NCBI GenBank assembly: GCA_902496125.1
Contig: CABUZU010000002.1
Location: 1-47,856, forward strand
DNA length: 47,856 nucleotides
Source of the DNA: an uncultured Lachnospiraceae bacterium
Lineage (GTDB): Bacteria; Bacillota; Clostridia; Lachnospirales; Lachnospiraceae
Reading direction: 5' to 3'
Part shown: positions 42,542 through 47,856 of the stretch, piece after piece
Numbering within the stretch: position 1 is the first letter of the stretch
How the letters are laid out: every line of letters begins with the position of its first letter
Translations under genes and position numbers: made by a program
Notes under the pieces: generated by a model
Databases searched by the model: none
Told to the model about the DNA's origin: nothing
The model's input: only the letters and a program-made list of their open reading frames with translations

Positions 42542-44029
42542 ATGTTATTTTTTAGAAAAAAATTGAATGCAAAAATTGTTTATTTAGGAAATGGAGCAAC
42601 TAGAGCACATAATAATGGTAGCAATATTCAATCGATAAAAAGACCTAAAGATGCAAATATAGTAAACAATTTCGTCCATAAAAATGCAAAATTTATTGGT
42701 TTTACAGCACGAAAGAAAGAAGCTGGTCATTGGAAATGGTATGGAATTGATGAAAAATGGCATGAACTTCATTCTCAGATGGTAGAAAAGAGGCTGTTTA
42801 TGGAAAATGAGAGCCTCTCTTCTATTATTAAGAAAGATGAAACGATTTTTCTAGAAGCTCAATGGGAAGATGATAAAGGCGTTCGTTTAAATTGTGGATA
42901 TCAAATGTTTTCTAATAATTTGATGGCACATGCCTTTGGTGGAATGAATGGAAAAACTTATCATAATACCATACCAGCATTTTTAGAGGGAATAAAAAAT
43001 GGATACCGGTATTTTGAAGTGGATTTATCGATGACAAAGGATGGAAGACTTGTATTATGTCATGGTTGGTCTAAGGCTAATTGTAGATGGACAGGGTTTG
43101 AATATAAACCAGAATTTGAAAATATGACCTATAAAAAGATTATGGGAATGAAAGTGCATGGAAATCCGATTATCGATGCAAGGCAATTTTATCAATATAT
43201 GAAGGAATATCCAGAATATACATTTGAAATAGATTTTCATAATATTAATGGTGAGGCAATACAAAAAAGAGTTAGGGAAATGTTAAAAGATTTTAATAAT
43301 GATTCACAAGTATTAGACCGTTTGTTAATTCAAGCTTATTCTAAGAAAATGTATGAGGATATCGATGCAGTTTATCATTTTAAATATTATCAATATCTTG
43401 TTGGGAAAAATATTCATAAATTAGATGAAATCATTGATTACTGTTTAGAAAAAGGAATCTGTGTACTTGCCCTTCGTGCAAATCTTGCAAAACCTGCCTA
43501 TGTAAAGAAAATTAGGAATGCAGGACTTTATGTGATGTGCTATACGGTAAATAAAGATTTGTCAGCTGCAAAAAAATTATTAGATTCTGGCGTAAATACA
43601 CTTTGCACAGATTTTATCACACCTAAAGATTTAGAAAAACCAGTTGATACTTTTGGAAAGGCTCCATTTTATGTGTATTACAACGGAGGAGACAAGGAAG
43701 TCATTAGTCATTATGAAAATGCACAGAGAGTAGGAAGTGGTATATTAGAGTATAAAGATCAAGAAATTTGGATAAATGATGGGAAAAGAAGACTTAGGAA
43801 ATGTAAATTTGAAGTAGCAGGAAAGTATTTTGTAGGATGGAAATTACGAATACAGGTTGATGGTAAGCAGTTATGGTATTGTAAAGATCATTGTTATCAT
43901 ACAAAAGGAGATTTTGAACCAGGAACGCTAGTAGAACCGTATTTGTTTCTAGATGAAAGGCAACTTCCAGTGTGGACGGTAAAACCTGGAATGAAGTTAA
44001 TTATGGTGGCAGTATGGAAAGAAAATTAA
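42542..44029 (+). CDS. Glycerophosphodiester phosphodiesterase-like protein with flanking paired domains
   Basis: A 495-residue protein. Residues about 125-360 are a GDPD TIM barrel: MAHAFGGMNGKTYHNT in place of the usual HRG, then YFEVDLSMTKDGRLVLCHGW with the metal-binding Glu, Asp and His. Two similar beta-rich segments flank it: residues about 50-110 (FIGFTARKKEAGHWKWYG to IFLEAQW) and 410-495 (FVGWKLRIQVDGKQLWYC to LIMVAVWK). No signal peptide is seen, so it is probably cytoplasmic or exported by another path. It likely acts on phosphodiesters such as those of lipids or teichoic acids, but several family residues differ and activity is unproven. AGGA precedes the ATG. It is last in the rel operon. 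Confidence 0.75.
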   Translation: MLFFRKKLNAKIVYLGNGATRAHNNGSNIQSIKRPKDANIVNNFVHKNAKFIGFTARKKEAGHWKWYGIDEKWHELHSQMVEKRLFMENESLSSIIKKDETIFLEAQWEDDKGVRLNCGYQMFSNNLMAHAFGGMNGKTYHNTIPAFLEGIKNGYRYFEVDLSMTKDGRLVLCHGWSKANCRWTGFEYKPEFENMTYKKIMGMKVHGNPIIDARQFYQYMKEYPEYTFEIDFHNINGEAIQKRVREMLKDFNNDSQVLDRLLIQAYSKKMYEDIDAVYHFKYYQYLVGKNIHKLDEIIDYCLEKGICVLALRANLAKPAYVKKIRNAGLYVMCYTVNKDLSAAKKLLDSGVNTLCTDFITPKDLEKPVDTFGKAPFYVYYNGGDKEVISHYENAQRVGSGILEYKDQEIWINDGKRRLRKCKFEVAGKYFVGWKLRIQVDGKQLWYCKDHCYHTKGDFEPGTLVEPYLFLDERQLPVWTVKPGMKLIMVAVWKEN

Positions 44030-44094
44030 GAAAATGTAAATGGAGTTGTAGTATATAGTCCGTATTGTAGTGCGAAAAAGATTAAAATAAAATA

Positions 44095-44124
44095 GTATAA
44101 TTATGTGAAAAGATAGCATAGATT
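44095..44124 (+). promoter_or_regulatory. Candidate sigma-E-type promoter of spoIID
   Basis: GTATAATT (44095-44102), a 14-bp spacer and CATAGATT (44117-44124). Each box matches 6 of 8 positions of the mother-cell sigma-E pattern (GCATATTT and CATACAAT), with the right spacing. spoIID is a sigma-E gene in Bacillus. The TATAAT here lacks a -35 for sigma-A. Confidence 0.4.
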
Positions 44125-44154
44125 TTTATAAGATGCGAAAAAGGAAGAATCTGT

Positions 44155-44865
44155 TTGAATCGAAGAAAAAAATCTATGCTATCTTTTTTATGTATTATCG
44201 TTTCTTTTTTTATTCCTGTTATGATGAATAAACCTTTAAAAACAAAAGAAATTAGTATTGGTTATACTACGAAAAAGATTGAAGCGACAGATTTTAAAAC
44301 GGATGCAGAGACTTTTTTGATTTTTGTGATGGCGAGTCAAAAATTAGAAGAACAACCAAAAGAAGTATTAAAGGCAATGGCAATATTAGATAGAACGTGG
44401 CTGTGGTGTCGAATGGAAGAGGTAAAGGAAGGTGCTTTACCAGAAGAAAGAGAAACCTCAGTAACCGTTTATTTAGCAAAGGCATTAGGACTTCCTTATT
44501 TAAATCTTAAACAAATGAAAGATGAGAGTGCTTATTATAAACAAATGCAAACAGCAGTAATGGAAACCTCAGGAAAAGTCATGCAAAGAGACGGTAAATA
44601 TTTTATTCCTGACTATCATCAAATTGGAAGTGAAGATTATCTGTATCCAGGGGTAGGTAGTATTTATTATTTCAAACATGATATGAAGAAACAATCCTAT
44701 CCTTCTAATTGCATAAAGATTGATGAATGGAATGGAGGATTTCGAGTTACCGTATTAGGAGAGGGAAGTGGAAAGGGACTAGATATTGCAAAGGCAAGTG
44801 AACTAGCCAAAAGTGGATGGAATTATCGCCAGATTTTATATTACTTCTTCCATGTGCTTGTATAA
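44155..44865 (+). CDS. spoIID: Degenerate SpoIID-like protein
   Basis: SpoIID is a lytic transglycosylase of forespore engulfment. This 236-residue protein has an N-terminal membrane segment and the SpoIID order in weak form: VMASQKLEEQPKEVLKAMAILDRTWL matches VVASEMP...EALKAQAVAARTY, and GSGKGLDIAKASELAKSGWNY..ILYYFF matches the usual GHGVGMSQ...AK.G..Y..IL..YY. The catalytic Glu (SEM) is Gln here, and the second His/Gly motif is changed. The TTG start is chosen because AAGGAAG lies 7 bp upstream and the alternative ATG at 44176 has no ribosome binding site. The gene directly precedes spoIIQ, as in many sporulating Clostridia. It may be a scaffold without enzyme activity. Confidence 0.72.
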   Translation: MNRRKKSMLSFLCIIVSFFIPVMMNKPLKTKEISIGYTTKKIEATDFKTDAETFLIFVMASQKLEEQPKEVLKAMAILDRTWLWCRMEEVKEGALPEERETSVTVYLAKALGLPYLNLKQMKDESAYYKQMQTAVMETSGKVMQRDGKYFIPDYHQIGSEDYLYPGVGSIYYFKHDMKKQSYPSNCIKIDEWNGGFRVTVLGEGSGKGLDIAKASELAKSGWNYRQILYYFFHVLV

Positions 44866-44888
44866 AATAAAGTTTTCTAGGCAAAAAT
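44860..44888 (+). promoter_or_regulatory. Candidate sigma-F-type promoter of spoIIQ
   Basis: GTATA (44860-44864), a 15-bp spacer and GGCAAAAAT (44880-44888), which matches GGnnAnAAT fully. This is the forespore sigma-F pattern, and spoIIQ is a classical sigma-F target. The -35 overlaps the spoIID stop codon. Confidence 0.55.
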
Positions 44889-44943
44889 AAGAATACAATC
44901 TCTGCAAAGCAGGGTTGAATTTGATAAAAATGAGGTGGAAAAC

Positions 44944-45627
44944 GTGAGAGAACGTTTACAAAGAATCTTTCAAAAGAAATTAGTAACAGCTTGTATGTTA
45001 GCTTGTTTAGTAGCTTTGTCAGCAGTTGCTGTGTGGAAAGGAAACTTACAAAGTGAAAAACCAAAGAATCAGTACATCCAAAAACAAGAAAGTAATACAG
45101 AGCAAGTTGTAGCAACTGAGGAAGAAACAACTGAAGAAGAAATGACTGAGGAAGAAACTACGCAGAATGCAAAGACTGTATTGGCCAATCAAATTGAAAA
45201 TGCCAATTTAAACTTTTCTAAAAAAGCAAAAATGTCTTGGCCGGTAGAAGGCGAAGTGATTATGGACTTTAACATGGATCAAACCGTTTATCATCCTACG
45301 TTAAAAGAGTATAAATGTAGCAAAGGAGTAGCAATTCAAAGCGAAGAAGGCAAAGAGGTTACTAGCCCAACTCGTTGTGTGATAAGTGAAATTGGGGAAG
45401 ATGAAGAGATTGGAAACTATGTAAAGCTTGCACTAGGAAATGATTATGTGTTAAAGATTGGACAATTAGAGAACATCTCAGTAGAAGTTGGAGAGACACT
45501 TGAAGAGGGCGATACGATTGCATGTACGGCAAAGCCTACTCATTATTACAGTGTAGAGGGAAATAATGTCTATATGGAACTGACAAAGGGAAATGAATTA
45601 CAAGATCCATTAGATTATTTGAATTAG
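44944..45627 (+). CDS. spoIIQ: SpoIIQ-like M23-fold protein without zinc ligands
   Basis: SpoIIQ sits in the forespore membrane and binds SpoIIIAH across the engulfing membranes. This 227-residue protein has an N-terminal membrane segment, an acidic Thr/Glu linker and an M23 (LytM) fold starting WPVEGEVIMDF. The zinc residues are lost: CSKGVAIQ stands where HxGxDI is expected, and NNVYMEL replaces the HxHFEL end. It therefore cannot be a working endopeptidase, as is also true of Bacillus SpoIIQ. The GTG at 44944 is chosen because GAGGTGG stands 5 bp upstream. It follows a degenerate spoIID and ends at a terminator. Confidence 0.78.
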   Translation: MRERLQRIFQKKLVTACMLACLVALSAVAVWKGNLQSEKPKNQYIQKQESNTEQVVATEEETTEEEMTEEETTQNAKTVLANQIENANLNFSKKAKMSWPVEGEVIMDFNMDQTVYHPTLKEYKCSKGVAIQSEEGKEVTSPTRCVISEIGEDEEIGNYVKLALGNDYVLKIGQLENISVEVGETLEEGDTIACTAKPTHYYSVEGNNVYMELTKGNELQDPLDYLN

Positions 45628-45660
45628 AAAAAGGGATGCAGCTTGTGCATCCCCTTTTTA
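45628..45660. terminator. Bidirectional terminator between spoIIQ and the deacetylase gene
   Basis: AAAAAGGGATGCA pairs with TGCATCCCCTTTTT around GCTTG, with A and T runs on both sides, so it can end both convergent transcripts. Confidence 0.88.
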
Positions 45661-45668
45661 GTAAACTA

Positions 45669-47093
45669 TTAATTTCTAACTCTAGGAGCTTGATAAGGTC
45701 TTGTTTGTGCAGTAATTGGATAGAAAGTATATCCATGCTTCTTACCCCAAGTAATGATGCTTTGAAGGGCATCAGCAGTGGTCTGCTTAGAATTAATATC
45801 GTGCATTAAGACGATATTGTTACGACCCTTTCGTAAGTTCTTCGTAACATTTCTTACAATCGCTGCTTTACTTGCAACAGGACCATCGGAATCTCCATCG
45901 TAAACATTCCAATCAAAGTAGGTATATCCAGCCTTTGGTACGGATTTAGTAAGACTAGTCATAACACCTTTACAATAATGTCTACTAACACTATTTCCAC
46001 TTCCACCAGGGAAACGAACAGCAAATGGTGAATAATTTAAATCTTTATTAATCATTTTGTTCATCGTCTTTAAACCGTCTATATAGACATTTTTGTTTTT
46101 GTAAACTACGCCCCATTCATGAGAATAAGAGTGAATACCAATGGTGTTTCCATCATCTCTCATTTTCTTTAGCGTTTTAATCTTTTCTTTACTATCCCCA
46201 TAATTTAAAATAAAGAAAGTAGCATTGACATTGTTTTTCTTTAAAGTCTTTAAAATCTGAGGAGTAACCTTAGTACTAGGACCATCATCAAAAGTTAAAT
46301 AAACAGGATTAGTTACTGCTGCCTTAGTTACGGTAACCGTACGTTTTACACTCGCTTTATTTCCCGCTTTATCAGAAGCGGTATAAGTGATTTCATAGTC
46401 GCCAGCTTTAAACATATCAATATAACCTTCAGATTTTACCTTAGAACTAATATCACCATCGGTATCATCGATAGCCTTTACACCAGGTTCTTTAAAACTC
46501 TGTCCCTTACCAAGGGTAATATGAGAGTCACCAATTAATTCGATGGTAGGTTTGGTCTCATCTTTAATAATAACTGTACGGACAACTTCGGATTTATTTC
46601 CTTTTGAGTCGGTAGCACTGTAGGTAATCTTAATGCTATCTTTTTCCTTCTTTTCGGTAACCTTTACCGAATCGGTACAGTCACCGTCTGTAGCATCGGT
46701 AGCAGTAAATCCAGGTTCTTTATAAGAATCAGCAGAAGAAATCGTGATTTTATTTCCTTCTTTTAGTTTAATTTCAGGACCTTTGGTATCTTGTACAATA
46801 ACTGTTCTCTTTTTAGAAATCGATTTTGCTAAATAGCGGTATGTATAAGAATAATCATAAGTACCTTCTTTAGAAGTATCGACTTCTCCACTTATTCTAA
46901 TTTTATCTGATACATCCTTGCCATCGAGTGTAGCAGTAGCACCAGGGTCATCAAATGGTTCCCCAGCTTCGACATAGATTGGATTGTCACCTTTTAATTT
47001 TAATGTTGTATCGGATGCAAAAGAGGCAAATGCAAATCGTCCGGTTAAAATAATACCGACGATTAATACCCCTATCCATATTTTTTTTCGCAT
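45669..47093 (-). CDS. Secreted polysaccharide deacetylase with three DUF5011-type Ig domains
   Basis: A 474-residue exported protein. Residues 1-24 form a signal peptide or anchor. Three DUF5011-like Ig domains follow (about 28-245), each with a EPG.xAxD or DDPGATATLDG start. The C-terminal NodB domain (about 260-460) has YLTFDDGPSTK (catalytic Asp pair), GIHSYSHEWG (metal His), VRFPGGSGN, FDWNVYDGD and IVLMHDIN (catalytic His). It should remove acetyl groups from peptidoglycan or another N-acetylated glycan. All metal ligands are present. The start at 47093 is chosen because GAGGGAATTACTT stands before that ATG. It has its own promoter with an inverted repeat and shares a terminator with spoIIQ. 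Confidence 0.9.
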   Translation of the reverse strand: MRKKIWIGVLIVGIILTGRFAFASFASDTTLKLKGDNPIYVEAGEPFDDPGATATLDGKDVSDKIRISGEVDTSKEGTYDYSYTYRYLAKSISKKRTVIVQDTKGPEIKLKEGNKITISSADSYKEPGFTATDATDGDCTDSVKVTEKKEKDSIKITYSATDSKGNKSEVVRTVIIKDETKPTIELIGDSHITLGKGQSFKEPGVKAIDDTDGDISSKVKSEGYIDMFKAGDYEITYTASDKAGNKASVKRTVTVTKAAVTNPVYLTFDDGPSTKVTPQILKTLKKNNVNATFFILNYGDSKEKIKTLKKMRDDGNTIGIHSYSHEWGVVYKNKNVYIDGLKTMNKMINKDLNYSPFAVRFPGGSGNSVSRHYCKGVMTSLTKSVPKAGYTYFDWNVYDGDSDGPVASKAAIVRNVTKNLRKGRNNIVLMHDINSKQTTADALQSIITWGKKHGYTFYPITAQTRPYQAPRVRN

Positions 47094-47169
47094 AAGTAAT
47101 TCCCTCGCCTTTTGTAATTTCACTGTATGTAACTATACCCCATTTTGTGATTAGATTCAAGGGAAAGAG

Positions 47170-47217
47170 AAAATCTTAACTTATAATTAATATATTTAAG
47201 ATTTTGTAATAAGCCAA
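47170..47217 (-). promoter_or_regulatory. Promoter and inverted repeat of the deacetylase gene
   Basis: On the minus strand: TTGGCT (47212-47217), a 17-bp spacer and TATATT (47189-47194). A perfect 10-bp inverted repeat AAAATCTTAA...TTAAGATTTT (47170-47179 and 47196-47205) encloses the -10 in its 16-bp centre. It may be an operator, or an AT-rich weak terminator of the CYTH gene, since TTTTCTCTTT follows on the minus strand. Confidence 0.5.
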
Positions 47218-47237
47218 TCTTAATGAAAATGAAACAA

Positions 47238-47687
47238 CTATTTTAGCTTTAGTTCACTTAAATAACTATTATGATAACGGTGGTCATTCGTTACCTCTTT
47301 CCCAAACCAATCAGGTGGAGTAAAAGTATTAGCCTGTTCAATACTTTCAAATTCTACTTCTACCATCTGTAATGATTCAAATGGAGCATCAAAAACATCA
47401 AGTTCAGCAGTTAATCCGTTGTCAAGCGGAATTAGATAGCGAGTTTTACTAATTACATTGCCATCCGCCTTTGTGGATAAATGCGCATAAGAAGCAGCAT
47501 TTAGTGGAAGATTGTATTCTTCTCTAGCCATCATTCCTTTTCCTTTATAGGTTAGATAGTAATCGTCATCTTGCTTACGAATTCTAACAACAGGGTCAGT
47601 ATTTAAATAAGCTTGTGAAATTTTATGATAAGAATATTTTGATAAATCAGGTAAAGAGTGTATTAAAAATTTTTTTTCAATTTCCAT
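47238..47687 (-). CDS. CYTH-domain protein (triphosphate tunnel metalloenzyme family)
   Basis: A 149-residue CYTH protein. The ExExK signature is MEIEKKF at the very start, followed by alternating charged beta strands (VVRIRKQDDDYYLTYKG, GLTAELDVFDAPFESLQMVEVEFES) that line the tunnel. Bacterial members hydrolyse inorganic triphosphate or bind other triphosphates; the substrate here is unknown. The start at 47687 is firm: GGAGG lies 6 bp before it and the motif begins at residue 2. The same frame runs upstream for 47 codons, but that part lies in the IS end and is not coding. The promoter at 47715-47743 takes its -35 from the IS end. Confidence 0.88.
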   Translation of the reverse strand: MEIEKKFLIHSLPDLSKYSYHKISQAYLNTDPVVRIRKQDDDYYLTYKGKGMMAREEYNLPLNAASYAHLSTKADGNVISKTRYLIPLDNGLTAELDVFDAPFESLQMVEVEFESIEQANTFTPPDWFGKEVTNDHRYHNSYLSELKLK

Positions 47688-47714
47688 AGAAACCTCCGAT
47701 GATTTGTTTTTTTT

Positions 47715-47743
47715 ATTATAATACAACAAAAAGCCCCAGTGAA
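47715..47743 (-). promoter_or_regulatory. CYTH promoter with -35 from the IS right end
   Basis: On the minus strand: TTCACT (47738-47743), a 17-bp spacer and a perfect TATAAT (47715-47720). The -35 hexamer is part of the terminal AGGCTTCACT of the IS element, so the insertion seems to have created or replaced the promoter. Confidence 0.5.
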
Positions 47744-47771
47744 GCCTCACATGACTAAAGTCACGTGCTTC
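47741..47771 (-). mobile_element. Right end hairpin of an IS200/IS605-type element
   Basis: GAAGC...GCTTC closes an imperfect stem that holds ACATGACT/AGTCACGT with loop AAA, just after the tnpB stop. This is the typical subterminal hairpin of the right end, the part recognised by TnpA and forming the end of the TnpB guide RNA. The rest of the element lies outside the window. Further hairpins GGCATC/GATGCC and GCTCGC/GCGAGC lie inside the tnpB tail. Confidence 0.72.
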
Positions 47772-47856
47772 CAACAGGCATCTTGCGATGCCAGCTCGCT
47801 TTAGGCGAGCGGATTGCATTTCTACCATACGGTCTAAACTCAGACATCTTATGAAC
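47761..47856 (-). CDS. tnpB: TnpB C-terminal end, partial (IS200/IS605 family)
   Basis: The last 31 codons of a gene that enters from beyond the window edge, ending with TGA at 47761-47763. The peptide ends GSEFRP-like then RNAIRSPKASW and KMPVGST, matching the basic tail of TnpB proteins that overlap their own right end. The sequence also forms stable hairpins, fitting the dual role of this stretch as coding end and as guide (omega) RNA scaffold. Only the tail is seen, so activity and completeness cannot be judged. Confidence 0.6.
   Translation of the reverse strand, partial: VHKMSEFRPYGRNAIRSPKASWHRKMPVGST

Noticed and set aside
47688..47828. 47-codon N-terminal extension of the CYTH protein
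   Set aside because: The added part lies in the IS right end and across the promoter, and the ExExK motif must be near the true start at 47687.

Overview
The window is AT-rich, with closely packed genes, strong GGAGG ribosome binding sites and classical sigma-A promoters. It reads as a chromosomal segment of a low-GC Gram-positive Clostridia, most likely Lachnospiraceae. Supporting points are the dnaG-rpoD-trmK-nif3 block, a type III glutamine synthetase, an hprK-murB-whiA-HPr-like-dnaE-pfkA run, hemZ, a spoIID/spoIIQ-like pair with sporulation-type promoters, and surface proteins built from Tp47, MBG, fibronectin III and DUF5011-type modules. No species call is made.

Layout. (1) 1-235: tRNA-Gln and tRNA-Lys with a terminator. 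(2) 236-8053: an extracytoplasmic flavin redox locus: a lipoprotein ApbE flavinyl transferase, a membrane-anchored protein with five FMN-binding domains, a small one with one, and a NapH-type 4Fe-4S membrane protein. A separately transcribed 1055-residue Tp47-like surface protein follows. The two transcription units share a leader motif, and a Fur-box-like 15-mer lies in the apbE leader. (3) 8014-9814: a small accessory block (tetR, divergent NifX-like gene, RelB/YoeB toxin-antitoxin) bounded by two direct copies of a 39-bp terminator repeat. (4) 9847-18425: housekeeping (HAD hydrolase, dnaG, rpoD, trmK, nif3-family, TGS/nucleoside kinase, uvrC). (5) 18632-24992: two large paralogous secreted proteins (propeller-like N-terminus, NlpC/P60-like Cys/His domain, Cys/His knuckle, FnIII array) and a small exported protein gene broken by a one-base slip in a T run. 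(6) 24995-38066: tex, fba, glnN, hprK, murB, whiA, a Crh-like HPr without His15, dnaE, pfkA. (7) 38116-44029: rel, MBL hydrolase, hemZ and a GDPD protein. (8) 44095-45660: a degenerate spoIID/spoIIQ pair with sigma-E-like and sigma-F-like promoters. (9) 45669-47856: a secreted polysaccharide deacetylase, a CYTH protein, and the right end of an IS200/IS605-type element with the tail of tnpB.

How the parts work together. ApbE should attach FMN to up to six threonines on the two neighbouring membrane proteins, and the NapH-like protein would feed electrons across the membrane into that flavin wire. The hprK to pfkA run joins carbon-catabolite signalling (HprK and a serine-only HPr-like target) to cell wall, replication and glycolysis genes. 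Stretches without genes are all below 300 bases, and their contents are listed as promoters, hairpins or operators where seen. Promoter and operator calls are by eye.
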